NCBI GenBank assembly: GCA_903913285.1
Contig: CAIWKO010000053.1
Location: forward strand, 1 to 37,347
Origin: an uncultured Bacteroidales bacterium
GTDB taxonomy: Bacteria; Bacteroidota; Bacteroidia; Bacteroidales; CAIWKO01
Direction: 5' to 3'
Length of the DNA: 37,347 nt
How positions within the stretch are numbered: position 1 is the stretch's first letter; the number at the start of each line of letters is the position of its first letter. This document shows, in pieces, positions 16,249 through 27,300 of the stretch. The notes beneath the pieces are model-generated. The model saw only the letters and a program-made list of their open reading frames with translations, was not told the origin of the DNA and made no database searches. Position numbers and translations under genes: made by a program.

Positions 16249-17958
16249 ATGAAAACCCATATAGTTATGAAAACAACCATCATGAAACCATTCTTATTTA
16301 GCCTTGCAATTTTTTTGCTAATTGGTTGCGCTTGTTTCCGATTATCAGCTCAGGTAAAAACCTATACAGAGAATGTTACTATTGTTAGCAATTTCGTACC
16401 AACATTGTCGGATGCCAATAAACTGAATGCACAACCGGTGATAGCAGATACCAATGTCACCATTTCGCCGTTGAATTACACATTTCTGACACGTAAATAC
16501 AAAACTGCCTATGCTTCCGAGCCGATAAAACCTGCTCGCGTAGGCGAACAAAAGTTTACAAAATTGTATAAGTTTTTATTGAAGGCAGGATTTGGTAATT
16601 ACACCATGCCTTACGGAGAGTTTTATGCAAACAATACTTACTCGAGATCATTCTCCATCGGAGCACATTTAAAACACCTGTCATCGTCGGGAAAACTGAA
16701 GAGTTGGGCATATCCTGGTAACAGCGAAAACGCAGTTGATTTCTACGGTAAAAAATTCTTTAAAACAAGTGTAATTGGAGGTACCATTGATTACAAAAGA
16801 AACGTGTATCATTATTATGGATTCAAACCGGATGAATTTCTCATTCAGCCAACTGACAAAAATGTGTATAAACAAAGATTCAATCTGATAAATGCCGATG
16901 TTTATTTTAACAGCACTCATCATCCCGACTCGTTAAAACTTAATTACAGCGTCGACCTGAAATACTATTATCTGAACGATTATTACAATACAACCGAAAA
17001 TGCGATTGCTCTAACCGGCGATATTAATAAAGACCTTCATTTGTTTAAATTCACGAGTTCGCAGGTGCTGGGGATTTTTGCCCGCGTGAACTATTGTTTT
17101 GCTCAGGATACGAACCTGAACTATAATGCAGGTATTATCACCCTGAAACCCTATTTGAAAACCACTTTTAAAGGTTTTAACTTTAATCTGGGACTCGATA
17201 TATCTACTTCAGCCGACAGCAATGCTAAAATGCATTTCTACCCTGATGTTGATGTTCAGTTCAATATTGTAAAAAACATATTGATCGTTTTTGCCGGAAT
17301 CGACGGCCATCTCACACAAAACTCATTCTTAAGCTTCACAACCGAAAACCCTTATGTGGAATCGAAAACTTTACTTTCTTATACCAGTAATCCTTACAAT
17401 ATTTACGGCGGAATCAAAAGCAATATTAGTCGCAGTTTGAATTTTTCGGCTGCAGTTTCATATTCGAACCTGAAAAACATGCCGCTTTATGTGAATGATA
17501 CCAACATGGTTTTCAGAAATAAGTTTGCTGTAATTTATGATGATGCAAAACTGTTAAATATTAAAGGTGAATTGGCTTACCAAAAGGATGAAAAGTTTAA
17601 GTTATTAGTGGGTGGTAATTTCTATAACTACAAAATGGCTACCGAACAAAAAGCATGGCAAAAGCCTGTTTTTGATGCTTATATCGATTTCTTCTACAAT
17701 ATTCACGATAAGTTCATCATTTCGTCGAGCTTAATCGGACGTTCGAATATTTATGCTAAAACTTTCGATGGTACTTCTATTGTGGCAAAGAACGTCAAAG
17801 GCTTTGCCGATATCAGTCTTGGGTTAGAATATCGTTATTCGAAGATATTATCAGCCTTCCTGAACCTGAATAATATTACTTCGATAAAATATTACACATG
17901 GTACAATTATCCATCCTATGGGTTTAATTTGATGGGAGGAGTAACTTACGCTTTCTGA
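16249..17958 (+). CDS. Outer-membrane beta-barrel protein partnered with TPR protein
   Basis: The protein has up to 569 aa. The first ATG is at 16249, with further in-frame ATGs at 16267 and 16282; the latter (MKPFLFSLAI) starts right at the signal peptide. The signal ends LSAQ|VKTY. A Cys in LLIGC could be read as a lipobox, but a porin-like barrel makes ordinary cleavage likelier. A periplasmic N-terminal plug-like region (VTIVSNFVPTLSDANKLN) precedes alternating amphipathic strands rich in Tyr, Asn and Phe, and the chain ends GGVTYAF with the terminal Phe expected for barrel insertion. Substrate and partner are unknown. It lies 6 bp after the TPR gene. Confidence 0.75.
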   Translation: MKTHIVMKTTIMKPFLFSLAIFLLIGCACFRLSAQVKTYTENVTIVSNFVPTLSDANKLNAQPVIADTNVTISPLNYTFLTRKYKTAYASEPIKPARVGEQKFTKLYKFLLKAGFGNYTMPYGEFYANNTYSRSFSIGAHLKHLSSSGKLKSWAYPGNSENAVDFYGKKFFKTSVIGGTIDYKRNVYHYYGFKPDEFLIQPTDKNVYKQRFNLINADVYFNSTHHPDSLKLNYSVDLKYYYLNDYYNTTENAIALTGDINKDLHLFKFTSSQVLGIFARVNYCFAQDTNLNYNAGIITLKPYLKTTFKGFNFNLGLDISTSADSNAKMHFYPDVDVQFNIVKNILIVFAGIDGHLTQNSFLSFTTENPYVESKTLLSYTSNPYNIYGGIKSNISRSLNFSAAVSYSNLKNMPLYVNDTNMVFRNKFAVIYDDAKLLNIKGELAYQKDEKFKLLVGGNFYNYKMATEQKAWQKPVFDAYIDFFYNIHDKFIISSSLIGRSNIYAKTFDGTSIVAKNVKGFADISLGLEYRYSKILSAFLNLNNITSIKYYTWYNYPSYGFNLMGGVTYAF

Positions 17959-18006
17959 TCATAAGTTCAATTTTGTAAACTTGCTTTGATTTTTCTTTTC
18001 TTCATC

Positions 18007-18040
18007 TTTGATAAATGAATTAGAAAAATTTATAGCTTTG
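18007..18040 (+). promoter_or_regulatory. Bacteroidota-type promoter for the 399-aa barrel gene
   Basis: TTTG (18007-18010) and TAGCTTTG (18033-18040) are separated by 22 bp. The -7 element is an exact TAnnTTTG and ends 29 nt before the ATG at 18070, so this gene can be transcribed apart from the upstream pair. Confidence 0.6.
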
Positions 18041-18069
18041 TTCTGCTATTACTATTCCAAAACAAAACA

Positions 18070-19269
18070 ATGGTGAAAAAGATATTATGCTTATGCTTTT
18101 TGGTTTTAAGTTCTTTGTTTGTAAGATCGCAAAAAGCCGATACACTTATTCGTTCTACAGGTTTTTTTATCTCACCTGCCTGCTCGAATTTGAATAACGC
18201 TGATGACAGTGTTACAACCTCTCCCCGATTCGGATTATCAGCAGGATATCGTTTTGTGAATAAATTCAAATATGGATTCTTTATCGAATCGGGCTTAAAT
18301 TATACATGGATTGGAGCCAAATATCCAAAAACAACACAAACAGTTCTTGCATTTGGCCGAAACCGTACTTTTTCAATCGATAAGGTCGCGAATCAAATGT
18401 TTCTGAGCATCCCATTTTTGGCCGGATACAAAACTCAAAGCGGGAAAGTCAGGTTTCAGGCAAGTTTAGGGTTTTCGTTCGATCTGATGTTCAGCAATTA
18501 CGCAATGGAAAAAATAAGCGGTGATTACCCTTATGGAATTGACGGAAAAAGTAAGATTGGAGATGTGTTTACTATTGGTGGCGGTTTCAGCGGTATAGTG
18601 AAAGCAGGCATTTCGATTCCTGCTACAAAACGCTTAAGTATTGATATCTTACCTTCGCTACGTTATCATTTTATTTCTTTCAATCAGGGAAGTTCTGACC
18701 TGATACAAAGCGCCACAACAGATTTTCAGAAATGGTCGGCCGGAATTGATATCGGGTTGATGTGGACACTCGACAATAATAAACCTGAAACTTTTGAGGA
18801 AAAACGTGTTGTGAAACCACAGGATTATACGTTTCAATACAATCCTGACGAACCACAAATCGCAACTAAAAAGAATGTTAAGCCTTGGGGATATAAGAAC
18901 TATTTGTATCTGGAAATAGCAGGAACGGGTTTGGTTTATTCAATAAATTACGAAAGGAATGTTTTTGAGAAAGGCATAGTTAGTTTGAATGCCAGAGCGG
19001 GATATGGGTTCACTGCAAGAAGTTATGCTTTTCCTATGGGTATGAATGTTTTATTGGGACGGGGAACTAAAAAGTTCGAAGCCGGAGTTTATGCTACATT
19101 CGAAAATTATTTACTGAACGAATTTAATATCAATATCACTCCTGCAATGGCCTTTCGTTGGATAAGCCGCGAACATTTCTTTCTGAGGCTTTCAGTTATG
19201 TCGCATATCGTTATTGGTACAGGTGAAATTGTTCCGGGAGTTGGGCTTTCGATGGGTGGCGGATTTTAA
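18070..19269 (+). CDS. Outer-membrane beta-barrel protein
   Basis: The 399-aa protein has a signal peptide (MVKKILCLCFLVLSSLFVRSQ) followed by an OmpX/PorT-like barrel pattern: GLSAGYRFVNKFKYGFFIESG, MFLSIPFLAGYKTQSGK, VTGGGFSG-like strands, and a final VVPGVGLSMGGGF-type strand ending in Phe. The pattern fits the Bacteroidota 'outer membrane beta-barrel' family, for which no enzymatic role is known. A loop of charged residues (about 240-280; NKPETFEEKRVVKPQ) interrupts the barrel and divides it into two halves. It has its own promoter and converges on the M50-type gene with a gap of only about 10 bp. Confidence 0.75.
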   Translation: MVKKILCLCFLVLSSLFVRSQKADTLIRSTGFFISPACSNLNNADDSVTTSPRFGLSAGYRFVNKFKYGFFIESGLNYTWIGAKYPKTTQTVLAFGRNRTFSIDKVANQMFLSIPFLAGYKTQSGKVRFQASLGFSFDLMFSNYAMEKISGDYPYGIDGKSKIGDVFTIGGGFSGIVKAGISIPATKRLSIDILPSLRYHFISFNQGSSDLIQSATTDFQKWSAGIDIGLMWTLDNNKPETFEEKRVVKPQDYTFQYNPDEPQIATKKNVKPWGYKNYLYLEIAGTGLVYSINYERNVFEKGIVSLNARAGYGFTARSYAFPMGMNVLLGRGTKKFEAGVYATFENYLLNEFNINITPAMAFRWISREHFFLRLSVMSHIVIGTGEIVPGVGLSMGGGF

Positions 19270-19278
19270 CCTGTCGGG

Positions 19279-19947
19279 TTATATTTTAAAGAACAATTTG
19301 ATAGTGAGATATACGAAAACACCTGCCTGAGCCACAAACAACAGAGCCCATAACATGGCAGGGATTCCTGTGAAGCGTTCTAGATTATAGGCATCTCCGG
19401 CTGCTTTCGATTTTTTCGAAGCAATTATCACCAATTCTATTGACGAATACAACGACTCGAAAAGCATCACACCCGAAAGCCATAGCGTGAAAACATATTG
19501 CACGATATCGTTGCTATAAAAAACCACCACCATAATCAGTATAATGACAGTTATAAGCCAAAACACGCCATAAGTGTTCCGAACCAGCATGGCCAGATTC
19601 AGAAGTGCAATAATAGCCACTATGTATAAAACCACATGAATATAATCTTGTGAGATCAGATAAAACATCAGATAGGCAAATGCTGACCCGAAAGGATAAC
19701 CCATTAATGCAACCAGAAACCGGCTAAACTTACCGTTAGTCTTTGTGGTAGCGGTTCCCGAACGGTCGCTGAAAAGTTCAACTTCATAAACTTCGCCGCT
19801 GCTGAGCAGTGCAAACAATGCATGACCGCTTTCATGTATCAAAGTGTTTACCACACGTAAATACTTGCCCACGTATGGTATACGGTTAATAACCAAAACC
19901 ACAAGTGGCAGCGCGTATAAATAATAGTCCTTGTTTGTGAAATCCAT
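19279..19947 (-). CDS. M50B-like integral membrane metallopeptidase
   Basis: The 222-aa polytopic membrane protein carries the zinc motif HESGH (residues 38-42) in the segment VVNTLIHESGHALFALLSSG, next to the first membrane helix, with about six hydrophobic segments. This is the arrangement of peptidase M50B-like proteins, which are distant relatives of site-2 proteases. A late Asp (GDAYNLERF) before the last helices could be a third ligand. Substrate is unknown. It follows the DUF2784-like gene by 30 bp on the same strand, so the two may be co-transcribed. Confidence 0.8.
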   Translation of the reverse strand: MDFTNKDYYLYALPLVVLVINRIPYVGKYLRVVNTLIHESGHALFALLSSGEVYEVELFSDRSGTATTKTNGKFSRFLVALMGYPFGSAFAYLMFYLISQDYIHVVLYIVAIIALLNLAMLVRNTYGVFWLITVIILIMVVVFYSNDIVQYVFTLWLSGVMLFESLYSSIELVIIASKKSKAAGDAYNLERFTGIPAMLWALLFVAQAGVFVYLTIKLFFKI

Positions 19948-19977
19948 ATTCGAAATGCAAAGTAAACTATTTTTTAT

Positions 19978-20373
19978 TTATCTGCTTTTATGAATAAACC
20001 TGCCTTTGATAAAATTCAAATAAGTTGAAGCAAAAAAAGCAATAATAAAAACTACTGCCGTGGCTATTTCAACCAAATTTGGATTCATATTTACATGTGC
20101 CAACCTATAAATAAGATATTGAATATACGAATATGGCAAATTCCGTACTCCTAGTTTTTCAAGAACCTGCCAATGCCATTCCGTGAGAGGACAAAAACCG
20201 ATTCCGTAGAATAATCCCAAACCAAACCACGATAATGCCGTTAGCGATAGCGTAATAAAATTGGCTAATCTGATCTTTCTCCAGATCCATCCAACAATAT
20301 TAAAAAGTGTCAGTATTGTATGAAATATCAGAAAGAAATAATCCAGAACATGATACCAGAACATCGATTGCAA
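19978..20373 (-). CDS. DUF2784-like small membrane protein
   Basis: The 131-aa protein has four predicted membrane helices and the motif GFCPLTEWHWQVL, which fits the conserved CPLT segment of DUF2784 proteins. The function of the family is unknown. A second Met four codons in (20364) is an alternative start. It lies upstream of, and probably in the same transcript as, the M50B-like protease, which hints at a membrane-related role but does not prove one. Confidence 0.7.
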   Translation of the reverse strand: MQSMFWYHVLDYFFLIFHTILTLFNIVGWIWRKIRLANFITLSLTALSWFGLGLFYGIGFCPLTEWHWQVLEKLGVRNLPYSYIQYLIYRLAHVNMNPNLVEIATAVVFIIAFFASTYLNFIKGRFIHKSR

Positions 20374-20524
20374 TTTTCTGTAAAAATATTAATTATTAAG
20401 AAGTTTACAAAATTATTCCCGATAGGTTGTGTTCAAAATTCCTCAAAAAAGATACTCAAAAAGTTGTTGATAACTTCTGTGAATTTAGGCTTAAAAAATT
20501 ATCTCCTGTTTCAGAAAAAAGGAG

Positions 20525-20532
20525 TATCTTTG
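20525..20532 (+). promoter_or_regulatory. -7 element of the gyrB promoter
   Basis: TATCTTTG is an exact TAnnTTTG, ending 31 nt before the gyrB ATG at 20564. No strong -33 TTTG is visible at 19-23 bp upstream. Confidence 0.55.
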
Positions 20533-20557
20533 TACATGTTACAATAAAATTAAGTAA

Positions 20558-22543
<1,986 letters not shown>

Positions 22544-22563
22544 TGTAGTTGTAAACTAAGCGT

Positions 22564-23238
22564 ATGAATATCATCATCACCGGTGCCGGAAAAGGGATCG
22601 GTTTCGAAACATGCAAAAAGCTGCTCCATAATCCGGAACACAGCATTCTGGCAATTTCACGAAATATTGATGCTCTGCTGGAATTAATGAAAAGCCATCA
22701 GAATTTGGTTCCTATTGCTTTCGATCTCGAAAAAGATCCCTTTGATGATATCCTAAAAAACATAAACGGCACCATAGATGTTCTGATAAACAATGCAGGA
22801 TATCTTATAAACAAGCCTTTCGGTGCGTTCAAACAAAGTGAACTCGAACGCATTATGAACGTTAATTTTAATGCACCGTTCCGGCTTATACAAACCTTAT
22901 TGCCCCGCTTTTCGGAAAATGCCCATATTGTTAACATCAGCAGTATGGGAGGTTTTCAGGGAAGCGCCAAGTTTGCCGGACTGTCGGCCTACAGCTCAAG
23001 CAAAGCTGCTTTGGCTTGCCTCACCGAATGTTTGGCAGAAGAATTAAAAGATCGAAAAATAAAAGTAAACTGTTTGTGTTTGGGTTCGGTTCAAACCGAA
23101 ATGCTCGAAAAAGCTTTTCCAAACTACAAGGCTTCGATGAAGCCCGCTGATATAGCAGAATATATAGCCCACTTTGCGCTGAACGCTCATAACTACATGA
23201 ACGGAAAAATAATTCCGCTTTCGATAAATACCCCCTAA
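22564..23238 (+). CDS. Short-chain dehydrogenase/reductase (SDR)
   Basis: The 224-aa classical SDR has the nucleotide-binding TGAGKGIG (residues 6-13), the NNAG motif, catalytic Ser in NISSMGG and the YSSSK active site (Tyr/Lys). It would reduce or oxidise a carbonyl or alcohol with NAD(P)H. The substrate cannot be read from the sequence. It begins 20 bp after gyrB and may be read through from the gyrB promoter. Length is slightly short of the usual 240-260 aa because the C-terminal substrate loop is small. Confidence 0.88.
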   Translation: MNIIITGAGKGIGFETCKKLLHNPEHSILAISRNIDALLELMKSHQNLVPIAFDLEKDPFDDILKNINGTIDVLINNAGYLINKPFGAFKQSELERIMNVNFNAPFRLIQTLLPRFSENAHIVNISSMGGFQGSAKFAGLSAYSSSKAALACLTECLAEELKDRKIKVNCLCLGSVQTEMLEKAFPNYKASMKPADIAEYIAHFALNAHNYMNGKIIPLSINTP

Positions 23239-23315
23239 TTTTTTTTTATTTTTTGTACAATTTTTGATAGAGGCTTGTCGTTAAAAAAACTGATCATTCA
23301 AAAAATTGTAAACTT

Positions 23316-24125
23316 ATGAAAACTTATGTCTTTAAATTCATTTGCTCTGCAGTTTTATGTTTCGCTGCATTATGGGCCACCGCTCAAACCAAATCAACCA
23401 TCACCATCAAATCGATCACCATTGAAAACGGCGACACTATCGTGAAAGAAAAAACATACACCAGCGACGGAAACAGCATTATAACCGATAGCATGCCCGG
23501 CAACAATTCGCAGTTTATGTTCTTTAACGGAACTTTCCCCTTCGACTCAAATTTTATGCAGGGATTTCCGAAGTTCGACCGTAATTATTCCGATCTGTTC
23601 GGACAGGGTTTCGGCAATTTTCAGGGAATGGACGACCTTTTTAAACGCTTTTCCGACTCAACAGGCAGCTTTTTCAATAACCATAACTTCAATTTCTTTG
23701 ATAACGAAACCCCATATGGTTTCGATTCCCTGCAATCCGGCAATAATTTCCGCGACTATACACCCAACGACAACTCATTCGGCAACGATCAAACGCCCGG
23801 TCAGGGACATTTTCAGGCATACAACATCAATTGCAGGAAAATTGTTTCGTCGGCAGCGCCGGAAGTTGAAAACTACAGCGTTGAACCCGACCGCGAAACA
23901 GGTACCCTCAAAGTGGCCTTTAATCTCGATCCGGATAAACAAACTTCGATTTGTATAAAAGATGCCCGAAACAAAAGTGTTTATCAGGAGAAACTAACCA
24001 AATCGAAAGGGCTTTACACCCGGCTGTTCGATCTGACTGTTTATGAATCCGGATTATACACCCTCAGCGTTTCGCAGGGAAAAAAGTGTTGCACAACACA
24101 AATCGGTTTCTGGAAAAACCAATGA
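23316..24125 (+). CDS. Secreted Asn/Phe/Gly-rich protein with sorting-domain-like C-terminus
   Basis: The 269-aa protein has a signal peptide (MKTYVFKFICSAVLCFAALW, cleavage after ATAQ). The middle (about 60-165) is low-complexity and rich in Asn, Phe, Gly and Asp (NFQGMDDLFKRF, FFNNHNFNFFDNE). The last ~85 residues, from NYSVEPDRETGTLKVAFNL to YESGLYTLSVSQGKKCC, follow the strand order of a T9SS type A sorting domain, but the usual YPNP opening is missing. It may be a divergent T9SS cargo or a periplasmic/surface protein with a similar beta-sandwich. Function is unknown. It stands alone between the SDR gene and tRNA-Val. Confidence 0.7.
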   Translation: MKTYVFKFICSAVLCFAALWATAQTKSTITIKSITIENGDTIVKEKTYTSDGNSIITDSMPGNNSQFMFFNGTFPFDSNFMQGFPKFDRNYSDLFGQGFGNFQGMDDLFKRFSDSTGSFFNNHNFNFFDNETPYGFDSLQSGNNFRDYTPNDNSFGNDQTPGQGHFQAYNINCRKIVSSAAPEVENYSVEPDRETGTLKVAFNLDPDKQTSICIKDARNKSVYQEKLTKSKGLYTRLFDLTVYESGLYTLSVSQGKKCCTTQIGFWKNQ

Positions 24126-24176
24126 TGTTTTTTTGGGTTTGAAGAGATTTGAAACCCGCGATGTAAAATTTATTAC

Positions 24177-24184
24177 TATTTTTG
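24177..24184 (+). promoter_or_regulatory. -7 element of the tRNA-Val promoter
   Basis: TATTTTTG is an exact TAnnTTTG, 19 nt before the mature tRNA. A TTTG at 24148-24151 is 25 bp upstream, slightly farther than usual for a -33 element. Confidence 0.55.
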
Positions 24185-24202
24185 TGCCTGATAAAAGGTA
24201 TC

Positions 24203-24277
24203 GGGTGGTTAGTTCAGTTGGTTTAGAGCACTTGCTTGACAGGCAAGAAGTCATCAGTTCGAATCTGATACCACCCA
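24203..24277 (+). tRNA. tRNA-Val (anticodon GAC)
   Basis: A 75-nt cloverleaf with acceptor GGGTGGT/ACCACCC, D-stem GTTC/GAGC, anticodon stem CTTGC/GCAAG around loop TTGACAG, variable loop AAGTC, T-stem ATCAG/CTGAT with TTCGAAT, and discriminator A. The anticodon GAC reads Val codons GTC/GTT. The CCA end is not encoded. Confidence 0.95.
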
Positions 24278-24280
24278 CAT

Positions 24281-24314
24281 AAAAAGACTTTCATAACAAT
24301 ATGAAAGTCTTTTT
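24281..24314 (+). terminator. Rho-independent terminator after tRNA-Val, probably bidirectional
   Basis: A perfect 14-bp stem (24281-24294 with 24301-24314) closes a 6-nt loop and ends in a run of eight T. The A-run on its left makes it symmetrical, so it may also end transcription of the minus-strand surface gene that stops at 24387. Confidence 0.9.
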
Positions 24315-24386
24315 TTTATCGATGTTCTACCCTTTTCGAACCCAGTACTTAATAGAACAATTTAAGTACAAATTTAACTCCCGGAG

Positions 24387-27300
24387 CTATTGCTTTATGA
24401 TCTTATAAATTTTGTGTGGAGCATTTGAAATATATAATAAGTAGGTACCGCCTTTCAGGTCGGACAGATCTACAATTTCAGTATTATCGCCGCTACTCAA
24501 GTAAAATTGCCTGGTGTAAACCATGTTACCTTCGGTACTTGAAATAATTATTGTTACAATCTGTTCCGTTTTGGAGAACATATCGATACTCAAATTAACG
24601 TTGAACGGATTTGGATAAACACTAATTATCGAGCTTTCATTTTGCGTACAAGGCTCGGAATAGATAGTTCCGGAATAAGAAAACTTTCCGTCGAAGTCGG
24701 TTTGTTTGAGTCGGTAATATATGATCTGGTCCGAAGCTTTATCGGTTAAACTATATGACTTCAACTCATTGCTGTTTCCGGCACCTTTTACAATTCCAAC
24801 CAGGTTCCAATTTTTTACATCAAAGCTTCGTTCGATGGTAAAGTAATCATTATTGGTTTCTGTTGCTGTGACCCACTCCAACTGGTTATTATCTCCATTG
24901 CACGATACTGTGAATGATAACAGACTTATGGGCAAAGGCGAAGATTTTCCTTCTATGATAAAATTTGAAAACGTATTTATGCCGTCAACAGAAGCTGTGA
25001 AGGGACCGGAACCTGAATACTGATAATTGCCGGATAGCATTGTCCATGTTTCATCTATACCCGCAATATGGTGATTTTGATACAAAGATACTGAAGCAGG
25101 GTCGGAAAGATTATGCTGATCTGCATCGTTCCATTGTAATTTCAGCATGGTTTGCTTTGCATTATTTGTGTTCTCAGGTACAATATCCCAGGTACATCTT
25201 ACAATATTATCGCCTTTACTAATATCATCTCCGCTTGTACCCTTCGACAGAACCGTCCCGAACAGATTAACTTTATAGTTAGTTCCGGTGGCGTTTGTTG
25301 TGGAAATATAGCAGGGTGTGTAGCTTGTTTCGGTTCCAACCGGAAATACCTGATTTGATACCGGTGTCGAACTATTAACAGATCGTATCAGTCGTCCGGC
25401 TCCCGGCACGTAAGTCGCACCTCCTGCAATTATATATTTTGCAGCATCATAGCCAGTGATGGTTGCACCATCGGCAAGGGTTAAATTACCGCCTGTGATA
25501 TCAATTTTTCCGGTGGTAAAAACCAGATTTCGGTTTACAGTAATATTCTTTAAAAGTTTTACTCCATTGTTATTGCTTATGGTCAGATCTCTGATCTTGC
25601 TTGCATCATCCGGCAATTCGTTTCCCGATTCAGTTAGTGAGGCAAATTGATTGTAAACAACGTCAACCATGCCCGGGAAGGTAGGAGCCGTGGATAAACT
25701 ACCCCCTGTGAGCGTTATAACAGCATCATTTGTTATCGACAAGGCTTTTCCATTTATGTTTATTTGGCCATTTATTAAGGAGAGAGTTTTGGTAATAGTT
25801 ATATCGGAATTGAGGGTTAAGCCTTTCGTATTATTTATGGTCAATGCATTAATGGTATTACTAAGAAATGCCCCGTTGGGTATGTTTTGAACCGACGAAC
25901 CGGCAAATACAACTTCGGATGAAGCCGCTGTTGCATCAATTTGTGCACCGTTCGAAAAATTCAGGCTTTTGTTCAGGGCGAGTTGTTTGCCGTTGATTAC
26001 CAGCTTGTAGGTGGCTTGTGCATTATTGATATCGCCAAGGGCACGGGCCTGATCCAAAACACAATTATTTGCAGGCGAGGAAGCAAAAGCGATGTCCATA
26101 CCGTTGGAAGGCACCACGGCACCCGACCAGTTGGCAGGCGTAGCAAAATCATTACTGACGTTGCCTTGCCAAACATAATTGTTCGTTTCCAATGCGCCCA
26201 TTTTGGGAGTTGAACCTCTGGTAATGCCGGAGTAATCGGTGGTGATGCCTGTACCTGTTATACCGGGCAAAACTGCCGATGTGTAATAATTTAAAGCTGC
26301 TGTTCCGCCGGCCAGGGTGAAAGCCGGATCATTGCCGAGGCTGTTCACATCCTGACTTGTTCCCGATTTCCAGGCAGCCAGATCAGCTTTATCGAGCGTT
26401 CCGATCCTGCCTAGCGAACCACTGGCAGAGTAATAGTCGTTGTAATCGATGGTAACATTTGTCATTCCTTCAAGACGAATGGCATAGTGTTTACCCGTGG
26501 TACCTCCCGTTCGGGCATTCATCAGTATATTATTTCGGTAGTTTCGGTTTGAAGTATTGTTTTTATTCCACAAGGCCGCAGTAGATGAAGTGACTCCCGA
26601 CGCAACGGTTCCGCCCAGATAAACCGAATTGAAATAAATGTTGTTATTGTTAGTAGCTGAACTTTCATCCCAAATACCGTTTATCTTATAGCCGGTGGTA
26701 ATTCCAACGCCCAGATTGATAATATTATTAAAGCAGGTGGTTAGTCCGTTATTGAAAAGGATGCCTTCCATATCGCAGGAAGTATTTGGCGAAGCAAAAG
26801 AGATGCTGTGGACCAGATTGGAGGAAACAGAGTTAGTTCCGGAATTGGGCCCGCCATAATAAATACCGTAGATAACGGTTTGAGCACTTGGATTCGAATT
26901 ATACAGATTATAGATCGTGTTTCCATTCACAATTTGGGTAGTACCATCGATTGCCGATGTTTGAGCAATGCCGATAACCGAAGCCGTAGACATTGTACCG
27001 GTTTGACCGCTTGCAGAAGTGATATTCCTCACCAGGTTGTTCTGAATGGTGTTCGTACCTGCAATAGTTGCAATGGGTCGGGTTCGCGAGGCGCCGTTCG
27101 TTCCGCTGTATGAATTGGTTATATTTGCTATGGTGTTGCCGGTGATAATGGCGCTGCCTCCTGAGTTATTGTATATGCCGTATACATCCTGTTTCTGAAG
27201 CGATGAGGTTGCTGCCGAACTGGTGTTGATGCTGTTGGGAGTTGTCAGGCTGCCGATCAGATTAGCTGTTAAAGTGGTGGTTCCTGTTGCCCCTCTTAAA

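Noticed and set aside
16249-17958. Lipoprotein reading of the barrel protein (LLIGC)
   Set aside because: The following LSAQ cleavage site and C-terminal Phe of a barrel favour an ordinary signal peptide, although the lipobox cannot be fully excluded.
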